DNA from: Crenothrix polyspora
GTDB lineage: Bacteria > Pseudomonadota > Gammaproteobacteria > Methylococcales > Methylomonadaceae
Assembly: GCA_945903675.1 (NCBI GenBank)
Contig: CAMDOP010000003.1
Span: 1-36,614, forward strand
Length of the DNA: 36,614 bases
Reading direction: 5' to 3'
Made by a program: the position numbers and the translations under genes. Shown piece by piece: positions 1 through 8,282 of this stretch; position 1 is the first letter of the stretch; each line of letters starts with the position of its first letter. The notes beneath the pieces were generated by a model. That model was not told the DNA's origin. It did no database searches and was given only the letters and a program-made list of their open reading frames with translations.

Positions 1-872
1 GCTATCTCGCGCCCCATGCTCTCTGCTTGATCAACTTCAGACCAACGTTCAGCTCGATAAAGCACACTACCATCAGGATCACCCACCAAGCCACGCATAA
101 ATAATTGTCCATTAATACATTGAGCAAAACCGCCTATCGGCACTTGGCATCCGCCCTGTAAACGTGCATTCATGGCGCGTTCAGCACTGACGCATAAGCC
201 AGCATCAGGATCATGCAAACGCTGTAACATGCCATTCATTTCAACATCGTCAACACGACATTCTATTCCTATCGCACCCTGGCCTATGGCAGGCAAACTA
301 TCACTAGGATCTAAAGACTGTGCGATACGATCTTTCATACCTAATCTTATCAAGCCAGCTGAAGCCAAAATAATGGCATCATAATCACCCGCATCGAGTT
401 TGGCTAAACGAGTATTGACATTACCTCTTAAAGGCAAAACTTGCGCATCAGGAAAACGCTCTTTAAGCTGACATTGTCTGCGTAGACTAGACGTGCCTAT
501 TCTGGCATTGGTAGGCAACTCTGCTAGAGACGAATAATGATTTGATACTAAAGCATCAGTAGGATCTTCCCTCGTTAATATAGCTGCCAAATGCAAGCCC
601 ACGGGAAATTCAACTGGCACATCTTTCATTGAATGCACTGCGATATCTGCGGCACCTTCAAGCATACCTTGCTCTAACTCTTTAACAAACAAACCTTTGC
701 CGCCAATTTTAGCTAAAGGGGCATCCAAGATTTTATCGCCGCGCGTGACCATTTTGATAAGTTCAGTCTTCACACCTGGAAAGGTCTGCTCCAATAAGGC
801 TGCGACGTGCTCGGCCTGCCATAATGCCAAAGGGCTCTGCCGCGTAGCAATTCGAATCGTTTTTTCTGTCAA
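1..872 (-). CDS. hemC: Hydroxymethylbilane synthase (porphobilinogen deaminase), C-terminus cut by window edge
   Basis: Polymerises four porphobilinogen molecules into hydroxymethylbilane in cytoplasmic tetrapyrrole (haem) synthesis. The translation begins TEKTIRIATRQSPLALWQ, the classic HemC N-terminus. Catalytic Asp falls at residue 84 (HSMKDVP, codon 621-623) and the dipyrromethane-cofactor Cys at residue 242 (GGCQVPIG, codon 147-149), the same numbers as the E. coli enzyme. The start is a TTG at 870-872: an in-frame TAG lies two codons upstream and no ATG precedes the conserved N-terminus. About 290 codons are present, so roughly the last 20 residues lie outside the window. It is downstream of uppP on the same strand but separated by 335 bp, so it probably has its own promoter. 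Identification is near certain. Confidence 0.97.
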   Translation of the reverse strand, partial: MTEKTIRIATRQSPLALWQAEHVAALLEQTFPGVKTELIKMVTRGDKILDAPLAKIGGKGLFVKELEQGMLEGAADIAVHSMKDVPVEFPVGLHLAAILTREDPTDALVSNHYSSLAELPTNARIGTSSLRRQCQLKERFPDAQVLPLRGNVNTRLAKLDAGDYDAIILASAGLIRLGMKDRIAQSLDPSDSLPAIGQGAIGIECRVDDVEMNGMLQRLHDPDAGLCVSAERAMNARLQGGCQVPIGGFAQCINGQLFMRGLVGDPDGSVLYRAERWSEVDQAESMGREI

Positions 873-901
873 AAGCTAGCCTACATTATTCAAAAATGAA
901 T

Positions 902-907
902 ATTGTA
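902..907 (-). promoter_or_regulatory. Candidate -10 box for hemC
   Basis: On the minus strand this reads TACAAT, one mismatch from the consensus, about 30 nt before the TTG start of hemC. I see no good -35 at 16-18 nt spacing, so this is only a candidate. Confidence 0.25.
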
Positions 908-1029
908 ACCGCATTTAAGTTAACGGTATGTGAATGGACGATAAAATTTTATGAAGCCGCTGTAAAGCTAGCGGTTTTGGAGGATGGGAAAGTATAAAAA
1001 TAGGGCGTTAGATAAAGCTTTTAATTGGC

Positions 1030-1201
1030 TAGAATGAATGTAGGCGAAAGACTCAAGGCAAAAGGCAAAATCTAAGAGGCTAGCAACTTATGGCGAGTAG
1101 GCTTAGTCTTTAGTCTTTCGTCTTTCGCCATTTGTCTGCAACTTAGAGAGCCTTATCTAATAGTGAACGATTAAGCTATATTTACCGCCTTAAATTGCTA
1201 G
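1030..1201 (-). repeat. Degenerate copy (copy D) of the ~200-bp palindromic repeat
   Basis: This occupies most of the 335-bp gap between uppP and hemC. Its right end (CCGCCTTAAATTGCTAG, ending 1201) matches the reverse complement of the left end of the copy at 14120-14321. The middle shares the GGCTAGCAACTTA block and the alternating CTTAGTCTTT/CTTTCGCC and GGCGAAAGAC blocks, in the same order as that reverse complement. The left end is eroded, so its boundary is approximate. The right edge lies 6 bp from the uppP stop codon, so the hairpin would be transcribed right after uppP. No other structure is evident in the gap except a short hairpin near 955-975. Confidence 0.65.
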
Positions 1202-1207
1202 CCTAAC

Positions 1208-2035
1208 TTAATTCAAGCCCCAATTGACCCAACCCAGTTGTGCAGAAACTAACACCATGACACCGAATATAATTCTATACCAAGCAAACACGGTAAAATC
1301 ATGTCGACTAATAAAGCGGATTAATCCACGTACGGCAAAAAAAGCACTGATAAACGAGACTGTGCCACCGACCACAAACAAAGCCATATCATCCATGCTG
1401 AACAAATACCTATGTTTATAAACATCGTATAGCGTTGCAGCAAACATGGTGGGGATAGCGAGGAAAAAAGAGAACTCAGTAGCCGCTCGGCGAGATAAGC
1501 CAAAAAATAAGCCACCGATAATCGTTGCACCAGAACGGGAAGTTCCAGGTATCATGGCCAAAGCTTGTGCAAAGCCAATTTTTAAGGCATCTCGCCAAGT
1601 CATGTCATCTATAGATTCAGCATGAACGACATGCTGACGACGCTCGGCCCACAAAATCAGAAGGCCACCTATGATAAACGCTGAAGCGACCACCATAGGA
1701 TTGAATAAATAGGCTTTTATTTGTTTTAAAAACAAAAAACCCAATATAGCCGCTGGCAAGAAAGCAACGACCAAATTTAAAGCCAAACGCATAGATTTCG
1801 GTTCTGTTCTTACACTAATCAAAGTATGAGCTAATCGTACCCGATACTCCCAAACAACGGCAAGTATCGCTGCAAACTGAATAGCAATTTCAAAGACCTT
1901 ACCTTTATCATCATTAAACCCAAGTAATTGACCCACTAGAATTAAATGACCGGTAGATGAAACTGGAAGAAACTCAGTCAAGCCTTCAACAATACCTAAA
2001 ATAAGTGCATGTATTAATAAAGTAGGGTCAGTCAT
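1208..2035 (-). CDS. uppP: Undecaprenyl-diphosphate phosphatase
   Basis: Integral membrane enzyme (BacA family) that dephosphorylates undecaprenyl pyrophosphate to recycle the lipid carrier of peptidoglycan synthesis; overproduction is linked to bacitracin resistance. The signature EGLTEFLPVSSTGH is at residues 17-30 and PGTSRSGATI in the second half; the rest is strongly hydrophobic with about eight helices. I start at ATG 2033-2035 rather than the TTG two codons upstream: an AGAG sits at better spacing and the catalytic residues then fall at E17, E21, S27 and H30 as in E. coli. Length (275 residues) is normal. It lies 59 bp downstream of rho on the same strand, so it could be read from the rho transcript. 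Confidence 0.96.
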   Translation of the reverse strand: MTDPTLLIHALILGIVEGLTEFLPVSSTGHLILVGQLLGFNDDKGKVFEIAIQFAAILAVVWEYRVRLAHTLISVRTEPKSMRLALNLVVAFLPAAILGFLFLKQIKAYLFNPMVVASAFIIGGLLILWAERRQHVVHAESIDDMTWRDALKIGFAQALAMIPGTSRSGATIIGGLFFGLSRRAATEFSFFLAIPTMFAATLYDVYKHRYLFSMDDMALFVVGGTVSFISAFFAVRGLIRFISRHDFTVFAWYRIIFGVMVLVSAQLGWVNWGLN

Positions 2036-2094
2036 AGCCAAGTCTCTGGGTGCACTCTGTGTAAAAAAGCAAGCAATCGCTATGTTCTATAAAA

Positions 2095-3351
2095 CTAGCG
2101 CTTCATGGAGTTAAAAAACTCAGCATTGGTTTTGAAGTCTTTCAGCTTACCAATCAAAAATTCTGAAGCGGCTGTTTCGTCCATAGGTTGCAGAATTTTG
2201 CGTAAGATCCAAGTTTTTTGCAAGGTATCAGGATCAACCAAATACTCTTCTCTACGCGTACCAGAACGATTTATATTGATCGCAGGATAAATTCTTTTTT
2301 CAGCAATTTTGCGATCCAGATGCAATTCCATGTTGCCGGTACCTTTGAACTCTTCATAGATAACCTCATCCATTCTTGACCCGGTATCTACCAACGCCGT
2401 AGCGATAATGGTCAAACTGCCGCCTTCTTCGATATTACGCGCCGCACCAAAAAATCGTTTAGGTTTTTCTAAGGCATTGGCATCAACACCACCCGTTAAT
2501 ATTTTACCTGACGAAGGCACGACCGTATTATAAGCTCTAGCAAGACGAGTAATCGAGTCTAACAAAATAACCACGTCGTGTTTATGCTCAACCAAGCGAC
2601 GCGCTTTTTCAATAACCATTTCAGCAACTTGTACGTGGCGAGTGGCAGGTTCATCAAAGGTACTAGAAATCACCTCACCTCTAACACAACGCTCCATTTC
2701 GGTTACTTCTTCTGGACGCTCATCAATTAGGAGTACGATTAAATAACACTCTGGGTTTTGCTCTGCAATAGCTTGCGCCAAACTTTGCAGTATCATGGTT
2801 TTACCTGCTTTCGGTGGCGATACAATCAAACCACGCTGGCCTTTACCAATCGGCGCTATTAAATCGATAATTCTTCCTGTTAAATCCTCGCTACTGCCAT
2901 TGCCTTGCTCAAGAGTGAAGCGTTGTTTAGCAAAAAGGGGCGTCAGATTAGAAAAGGTGATTTTATTTTTAGTATTCTCTGGGGATTCAAAATTGATCTG
3001 ATCAACTTTGAGCATCGCAAAGTAACGCTCATTATCTTTAGGAGGTCTGATCTTACCTGTGATCGTATCACCGGTTTTTAAAGAAAAGCGTCTTATTTGA
3101 CTGGGTGACACATAAATATCATCGGGGCCGGCTAAATAAGAGCAACCCGGGGTTCGTAAAAATCCAAAACCATCTTGCAAAATCTCAAGAACACCATCAC
3201 CAGAAATATCGTCGCCGGCCTTTGCCTGCTTCTTTAGAATAGCAAAGATCAAATCTTGCTTGCGTGATCTAGCGACATTTTCAAGTCCAAGGGACTCGGC
3301 AATTTCAATAACTTCACTAATTTGTTTTAATTTTAACTCGGTAAGATTCAT
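2095..3351 (-). CDS. rho: Transcription termination factor Rho
   Basis: Hexameric RNA-dependent ATPase/helicase that ends transcription at Rho-dependent sites. The 418 residues are the usual short proteobacterial form without a long N-terminal insertion. In order: N-terminal helical domain (1-45), OB-fold primary RNA-binding site (about 50-125, with DGFGFLR), Walker A PPKAGKT (K181 and K184 at E. coli positions), Walker B VVILLDSITR, the VVPSSGKILTGGVD region containing the Q-loop, and the R-loop region near KGTGNMELHLDR. The upstream 185 bp to trxA has a small imperfect hairpin (3494-3516) and no gene. In relatives such a leader is used for Rho autoregulation; that use here is inferred. Confidence 0.98.
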   Translation of the reverse strand: MNLTELKLKQISEVIEIAESLGLENVARSRKQDLIFAILKKQAKAGDDISGDGVLEILQDGFGFLRTPGCSYLAGPDDIYVSPSQIRRFSLKTGDTITGKIRPPKDNERYFAMLKVDQINFESPENTKNKITFSNLTPLFAKQRFTLEQGNGSSEDLTGRIIDLIAPIGKGQRGLIVSPPKAGKTMILQSLAQAIAEQNPECYLIVLLIDERPEEVTEMERCVRGEVISSTFDEPATRHVQVAEMVIEKARRLVEHKHDVVILLDSITRLARAYNTVVPSSGKILTGGVDANALEKPKRFFGAARNIEEGGSLTIIATALVDTGSRMDEVIYEEFKGTGNMELHLDRKIAEKRIYPAININRSGTRREEYLVDPDTLQKTWILRKILQPMDETAASEFLIGKLKDFKTNAEFFNSMKR

Positions 3352-3536
3352 AAAAAGACAACTCGGAGAAAAGTAGTTCGGCTGTACACCGTAACAACCA
3401 GGATAGAATTTAGAATTCGGAGGGTAAGTATCAGACGATATGATTGAGTGCGCGAGACTATCGCACGGAAGAAGTATATATCAAGTATTCAGAGCCGTCC
3501 AACTTTTATGGGCGGCCTGAATAATGAGAACTCTTT

Positions 3537-3863
3537 TTAAATGTTACTATCAAGGAATTTGGCAAGCTCTACTTTAGTCAGCGCACCGACTTTAGTCGCT
3601 TCGACTTCACCATCTTTAAACAACATCAATGTTGGAATGCCTCGCACACCATAGTGTTGTGGCGTCTGCGGATTGTCATCTATATTTATTTTTACGACCG
3701 TTACTTTACCGGCATATTCTGCGGCTATAGCATCCAGTACTGGAGCAATCATTTTACAAGGACCACACCATTCTGCCCAATAGTCAACCAATACAGGTCC
3801 ACTAGCTTTAATAACAGTTTCGTTAAATTCACTATCACTTACATGTAGAACTGAATCGCTCAC
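3537..3863 (-). CDS. trxA: Thioredoxin 1
   Basis: Small cytoplasmic disulfide reductase of 108 residues with the WCGPC active site (C33, C36) and the cis-proline segment GIPTL. It reduces ribonucleotide reductase and other targets; the thioredoxin-type ArsC encoded at 17.6-18.0 kb would also use a thioredoxin as reductant (family knowledge). The start codon is GTG (3861-3863), supported by GGAG about 8 nt upstream and by alignment of MSDSVLHV with other TrxA N-termini. It is upstream of rho and divergent from rhlB, the arrangement seen in enterobacteria. Confidence 0.97.
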   Translation of the reverse strand: MSDSVLHVSDSEFNETVIKASGPVLVDYWAEWCGPCKMIAPVLDAIAAEYAGKVTVVKINIDDNPQTPQHYGVRGIPTLMLFKDGEVEATKVGALTKVELAKFLDSNI

Positions 3864-3959
3864 ACTATTTCTCCAAAATAAAAAACAAAACTATAGGAGG
3901 GATAGCTTATTGAGTCAATCAATTTCAAGCAATTTGATTTTTACGTTATGCTATAGCTT

Positions 3960-5243
3960 ATGAATACTACTCATTTAACTGAAACACGCTTTTGCAATCT
4001 TGAATTGTCTGACTCCATTTTGTTAGGCTTAAACGATGCCAAGTTTAATCATTGCACACCGATTCAAGACCAAGCTCTGCCTTTATTATTGCGCAGTAAA
4101 GATATTGCCGGACAAGCGCAAACGGGAACAGGTAAAACCGCTACCTTTTTGCTGGCTACTTTTCAGCACCTATTGAATGATGAAAGTGAAGCTATTAAAA
4201 ATCCTAGGGCACTCATTCTTGCCCCGACCCGTGAACTGGCGATCCAAATTCATAAAGATGCTTTATTACTCAGCAAACATCTTAATTTAAAGTTCGCATT
4301 GATTTATGGCGGCACCGATTATCAAAAACAATTGGATATCTTAAAAACCAATATTGATATTATCATCGGTACTCCAGGACGGATTATTGATTTTTATAAA
4401 CAAAATGCTTTCACGCTGGATCACATCCAAGTCACCGTAATGGATGAAGCTGATCGCATGTTTGATTTAGGTTTTATCAAGGACATCCGGTATTTATTAC
4501 ATCGCATGCCAGCACCCGAACAGCGTTTAAACATGCTATTTTCAGCGACCCTTTCTTATAAAGTCACTGAGCTTGCCTATGAGCACATGAACAACCCAAT
4601 ACTCATTCGGATAGAATCGGAGGAAGTGACTTCTAAGGCGATACAGCAAAGTGCCTATTGCCCCGCCAACGAACAAAAAATACCTTTATTAATCGGCTTG
4701 TTAAACCATCATCAACCGCAACGTAGCATTATTTTTGTCAACACCAAACGTTGTGCAGAACTTTTGGACGATACCCTTAACGCCAATGGCTATAAAACTG
4801 CGGCTCTTAGTGGTGATGTGCCGCAAGACAAACGTCAGCGGCTACTGGCTGATTTTCAGGACAATAAAATCACCTTACTCATTGCTACGGATGTTGCTGC
4901 AAGAGGTCTTCATATAGCTGACGTTTCTCATGTTATTAATTATGATTTACCTCAGGATGTTGAAGATTATGTACACAGAATTGGAAGAACAGCTCGCTTT
5001 GGCGCGAGCGGCGTCGCTATTAGCTTTATTTGTGAGCATTACGCCTATTCCATGCCGGATATTGAAACCTACATAGGCCAGAAAATTCCTGTTAACGCCA
5101 TCACCGCCAATCTTTTAGCAGACATCATCACACCAGCAAGAAGAACGCCTAAACCTAAAGCCGATCATCAAGGTAAGCGTCCTAGCTCAGACAAGCATAA
5201 GAAATTTACCAGCCGACCATCAACTCCCGAAAATCCTCAATAG
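3960..5243 (+). CDS. rhlB: DEAD-box ATP-dependent RNA helicase RhlB
   Basis: RNA helicase that in gammaproteobacteria unwinds structured RNA for the degradosome. Motifs in order: Q-motif CTPIQ (residues about 33-37), AQTGTGKT (I), PTRELAIQ (Ia), GG, TPGR (Ib), DEAD (II), SAT (III), then the helicase C domain with VATDVAARGLHI-type V and HRIGRTARFG (VI). RhlB-specific stretches such as DEADRMFDLGFIKDIR and QRLNMLFSATLSYKV separate it from RhlE, DeaD or SrmB. The tail is short and basic (KPKADHQGKRPS..). It is divergent from trxA-rho, the enterobacterial order. Its last 38 bp overlap the end of yrfG on the other strand. Confidence 0.95.
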   Translation: MNTTHLTETRFCNLELSDSILLGLNDAKFNHCTPIQDQALPLLLRSKDIAGQAQTGTGKTATFLLATFQHLLNDESEAIKNPRALILAPTRELAIQIHKDALLLSKHLNLKFALIYGGTDYQKQLDILKTNIDIIIGTPGRIIDFYKQNAFTLDHIQVTVMDEADRMFDLGFIKDIRYLLHRMPAPEQRLNMLFSATLSYKVTELAYEHMNNPILIRIESEEVTSKAIQQSAYCPANEQKIPLLIGLLNHHQPQRSIIFVNTKRCAELLDDTLNANGYKTAALSGDVPQDKRQRLLADFQDNKITLLIATDVAARGLHIADVSHVINYDLPQDVEDYVHRIGRTARFGASGVAISFICEHYAYSMPDIETYIGQKIPVNAITANLLADIITPARRTPKPKADHQGKRPSSDKHKKFTSRPSTPENPQ

Positions 5244-5862
5244 AACGAAATTCAGCGATCTCCTTTTTGGGTTGCTGACTATCCGGCTTGCTCACAGAGA
5301 TTAAATGCCCTATGCCAAATAACTGGGCTGAATTCAACACTGCCAAACTGTCATCAACCATCAAAGTATGCTCTTTATCAAAGACCTGACATTGCTGTAA
5401 CAATGGCCAAAAACCAGCATGCTCTTTAGGAAAGCCCAAATCATGAGAGCTGACAATGCCATCAAAAAAAGTCTGTAGGCAGGTCTTTTCCATTTTCAGG
5501 GCTAAACTATCGCGATGCGCATTGGTCACCAACAACACTTGCTTAGAGGATTGCTGCAGCTTTTCTAAAAACTCAGTCACATGAGGCAACACTGCAATTA
5601 ACTCGGAAAGCTCTCGCTTTAAGCCCACAATATCCAACTGCAAGGCTTCACTCCAATAATCTAAACAATACCACTCCAACTGCCCTTCCATACTTTTGAA
5701 CTGAGGCTCTAATTGCAACTTGGCCAAACTTACATCCATATCGTGTAATTGGGCAAACTTTAAGGGTACAAACTCTTTCCAGAAATGATTATCAAAGTTC
5801 AAATCCAATAAAGTTCCGTCCATATCCAGTAAAACTGTATCAATTTTTTGCCAATCAATCAT
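5206..5862 (-). CDS. yrfG: HAD-family GMP/IMP nucleotidase, YrfG type
   Basis: Cytoplasmic HAD-superfamily phosphatase; the E. coli homologue dephosphorylates purine 5'-mononucleotides. HAD motif I is LLDMDGTLLD (nucleophile D13, acid D15), motif II is LVTNAH, the conserved Lys is in GFPKEH, and motif III is MVDDS. The N-terminal WQKIDTVLLDMDGT and the WYCLDYWSE block are close to E. coli YrfG. The 218-residue length is typical. Its 3' end overlaps rhlB by 38 bp in the convergent direction, so the last dozen residues of both proteins share DNA. It is divergent from nudE, 41 bp between the starts. Confidence 0.9.
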   Translation of the reverse strand: MIDWQKIDTVLLDMDGTLLDLNFDNHFWKEFVPLKFAQLHDMDVSLAKLQLEPQFKSMEGQLEWYCLDYWSEALQLDIVGLKRELSELIAVLPHVTEFLEKLQQSSKQVLLVTNAHRDSLALKMEKTCLQTFFDGIVSSHDLGFPKEHAGFWPLLQQCQVFDKEHTLMVDDSLAVLNSAQLFGIGHLISVSKPDSQQPKKEIAEFRSIEDFRELMVGW

Positions 5863-5903
5863 GATGAGTTATATTTAGTAATAAAAAATCATAAAATACC
5901 ACA

Positions 5904-6452
5904 ATGCCTAACAGACCCACTATTCTAAAAACAACAACCATCGCTCAAAGCCGTTTATTTCGCATTGAATCACTAGACATACAATTCAGTAATGGTGAGT
6001 TACGCAATTATGAACGCTTAGCTCGAGGCAAGCCAGGTGGAGCTGTCTTAATCGTACCTATGCTAGATGCTGAAACGGTACTCTTAATAAGAGAATATTC
6101 AGCGGGTGTACACCGATACGAAGTCGGCCTACCCAAAGGTAAAACGGATGAGGGCGAATCCTTTTTTGAAGCCGCTAACCGAGAACTCAAGGAGGAAGTC
6201 GGTTATGGTGCTAAAAACCTGCATCATTTAAGCTCATTATCGTTAGCCCCGTCTTATTTGGAGCATAGTACAGAGATTGTTCTTGCTCAGGACTTATATG
6301 CCGAAAGATTAGTAGGAGATGAGCCCGAAGAATTGGAAGTCATTCCTTGGAAGCTTGATAACATCAATGGATTATTGGCGACTGGCCAATGTACCGAAGC
6401 TCGTTCAATTGCCGCACTCTTTATGACCTTAGAATATTTTAAAAACGCATAA
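5904..6452 (+). CDS. nudE: ADP-compounds hydrolase, Nudix family (NudE)
   Basis: Nudix hydrolase that cleaves ADP-ribose, Ap3A and NADH-type dinucleotides in E. coli. A complete Nudix box (GX5EX7REUXEEXGU) is visible in GKTDEGESFFEAANRELKEE followed by VGYG, at about residues 78-102. The flanking LSLAPSYLEHS and GDEPEELEVIPW blocks match NudE rather than NudF. Length of 182 residues is normal. The gene is divergent from yrfG, which is also a nudE neighbour in enterobacteria; both likely belong to nucleotide housekeeping. Confidence 0.9.
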   Translation: MPNRPTILKTTTIAQSRLFRIESLDIQFSNGELRNYERLARGKPGGAVLIVPMLDAETVLLIREYSAGVHRYEVGLPKGKTDEGESFFEAANRELKEEVGYGAKNLHHLSSLSLAPSYLEHSTEIVLAQDLYAERLVGDEPEELEVIPWKLDNINGLLATGQCTEARSIAALFMTLEYFKNA

Positions 6453-6509
6453 GTTATATAGTATGGATTAGCAACTTTACTCCAGACATACTTAAGGCAA
6501 TGTAATGCA

Positions 6510-6543
6510 GGTGCAAATCAACCTCAATAGGTTGTTTTGCACC
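6510..6543 (+). terminator. Strong hairpin downstream of nudE
   Basis: Arms GGTGCAAATCAACCT and AGGTTGTTTTGCACC pair over 15 positions with one T-T mismatch around a CAAT loop. It begins 57 bp after the nudE stop. There is no U-tract on either side, so it may be a 3' end protecting structure or a protein-binding site rather than a classical intrinsic terminator. Confidence 0.45.
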
Positions 6544-6732
6544 CATAGCCCTCCGCCATTGCTAGTCATTATTTTACTAAAAACCTTATCACACCAGTAA
6601 AAGCATAAATAACAATGCTTGGCACAAAAATAGCTTAATTTATTATCAACAGAAGAAATAATAATCTATTAATAAGATACCGATCATTATTATGCCCCCG
6701 CAACCTTAAGAGATAACACTATATTGCCAAGC

Positions 6733-6747
6733 ATACTGTCACAGTAT
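6733..6747. promoter_or_regulatory. Candidate operator upstream of the first RND efflux operon
   Basis: Perfect inverted repeat ATACTGTCACAGTAT (7-bp arms, 1-bp centre) about 140 bp before the outer-membrane factor gene. Size and position suit a dimeric repressor or activator. No regulator gene adjoins it, so the partner is unknown. Confidence 0.35.
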
Positions 6748-6888
6748 TGTCATCAACCCCCTAGATAATGGTATGTATAGCTGTAAATATCCACCATTGA
6801 CAATATTAAAGCCCTCTCAACAAACCATGTCCGCTGTCTTACCGACATACCTATGTTTGATTTAAATGGCTACTAACCCATAACACTC

Positions 6889-8235
6889 ATGAAATCTATT
6901 TTTTTAAAAGCAACCACCTCATTACTACTACTACTAAACTTTCTGCTTGCTTTTGATGCGCAGGCTGAAAATCAACAACTCTCTGTCGATGAGGTGGTTT
7001 CGATTTTTTATCAACGGAATCTGAATTTAATTGCGGCTCAATACAATATTGATCAAGCTCGAGCTGATGCCATTATTGCTAGTGCTATCCCCAATCCTAC
7101 TATCAGCATTCAGATACTCGAGCTTGCACATAATCTTAATAATAATGCTGCTGCAACTGGCTGTCCTTCCACACCAGGGACTTCTTGCGGTCCTGCCCAG
7201 TATTATTCTTTCAGCCAGTTGATAGAAGTGGCTGGTAAACGCGGCCTACGCATAGAAAGCAGTAACTTTGGCACGCAAGCCGCAGAAAGTGACTTCCGCG
7301 ATGCGATACGTATCTTTTCCAACATGGTTAGAGATGCTTATTATCAACTCTTGCAAACCCAAAAGAATGCGTGGCTAGCACAAGAAATTGTTGCTCATTA
7401 TGAGGATATATCTAAAGCCAACCGCTTACGTATGAAGGATGGCGACATATCGGAATCCGATTTTTTACGCGTAAAAATGGAAGCCATGCGTGCGCAATCA
7501 GATTTAGATGCCGCAGCAGCCAATGTAGAACAAGCTCAAGCTGATTTAGCGGTGTTATTGCGCTGGCCAGCCAAAAGTCTGCAATTCGAAGCAAAAGAAC
7601 AATGGCCTTTAGCCAATGATTTTGGGCAACTACTCTCTAAAGAAGACGCTATCAACAAAGCCCTGCAACAACGTCCAGACCTAGAAGGCGATAAACTGCG
7701 CGCAGATCAAGCGGACAAACAACTCGAATTAGCACGCAGACTTAAATACCCTGATGTGACCATTAATGCTGGCTACTCGCATGATCCTAGTAATAATGCT
7801 CTTAACTCCGGCTTCGTCGGTGTCAGCTTGCCTTTACCCTTATTCTATCAATACCAAGGTGAAGCCGACAAAGCCGCTGTTAACTTAAACCAAAATCGAC
7901 TGGCCGCAGAACAAACCGAACTCAGCATTCGTAATGATGTCATCACCGCTTTAGCGATTTGGACTAGCACCAACAAAATTGTGCAACGCTTCAAAGAAGG
8001 CTTATTAGACGATGCGTTAACGGTTAGAAATAGCTCTGAACTGTCATACAGTAAAGGCGCGGCTAGCGTACTGGATTTTATTGAAGCGCAACGTACCTAC
8101 AAAAATATCATGCGAGATTATTACGCTGCAGAGATAGCTAGAGCTAATGCTTACTATGATTTAGAAAAAGCCCTAGGCATGCAATTGGATACCGAAAAAG
8201 CACCCGTCGTTCGTAACAACAAAAAAGAGCCTTAA
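6889..8235 (+). CDS. TolC-family outer-membrane efflux factor of the first RND system (CzcC-like)
   Basis: Outer-membrane channel of a tripartite metal efflux pump, expected to form a trimeric barrel with a periplasmic alpha-helical tunnel. A signal peptide is visible (basic start, long Leu-rich core, cleavage near DAQA-EN at about 27). Two internally similar helical halves follow, with typical EAAIAxA-like coiled-coil stretches and QRPDLEGDKLRADQA at the start of the second half. The first barrel loop carries two Cys (C92 and C100, in TGCPSTPGTSC), possibly an extracellular disulfide; the paralogue at 22.8 kb lacks them. It is the first gene of a CBA operon with the adaptor 47 bp downstream. 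CzcC is inferred from the pump type; substrate is not proven. Confidence 0.88.
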   Translation: MKSIFLKATTSLLLLLNFLLAFDAQAENQQLSVDEVVSIFYQRNLNLIAAQYNIDQARADAIIASAIPNPTISIQILELAHNLNNNAAATGCPSTPGTSCGPAQYYSFSQLIEVAGKRGLRIESSNFGTQAAESDFRDAIRIFSNMVRDAYYQLLQTQKNAWLAQEIVAHYEDISKANRLRMKDGDISESDFLRVKMEAMRAQSDLDAAAANVEQAQADLAVLLRWPAKSLQFEAKEQWPLANDFGQLLSKEDAINKALQQRPDLEGDKLRADQADKQLELARRLKYPDVTINAGYSHDPSNNALNSGFVGVSLPLPLFYQYQGEADKAAVNLNQNRLAAEQTELSIRNDVITALAIWTSTNKIVQRFKEGLLDDALTVRNSSELSYSKGAASVLDFIEAQRTYKNIMRDYYAAEIARANAYYDLEKALGMQLDTEKAPVVRNNKKEP

Positions 8236-8282
8236 GTAGCGCTACCCCCCGAAACTAACAAAGACTTGTAAAGAGTAAACTC

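Larger units (their letters stand above)
6453..6888. other. 436-bp intergenic region between nudE and the first efflux operon
   Basis: I see no gene here. It holds a strong hairpin at 6510-6543 and a perfect 15-nt palindrome at 6733-6747, both listed separately. The sequence from about 6560 to 6888 is AT-rich and must contain the promoter of the downstream operon, but I could not identify a convincing -35/-10 pair; a TTGACA at 6797-6802 lacks a matching -10. Confidence 0.6.

Noticed and set aside
6797..6802. TTGACA as the -35 of the first efflux operon promoter
   Set aside because: No acceptable -10 lies 16-19 bp downstream.
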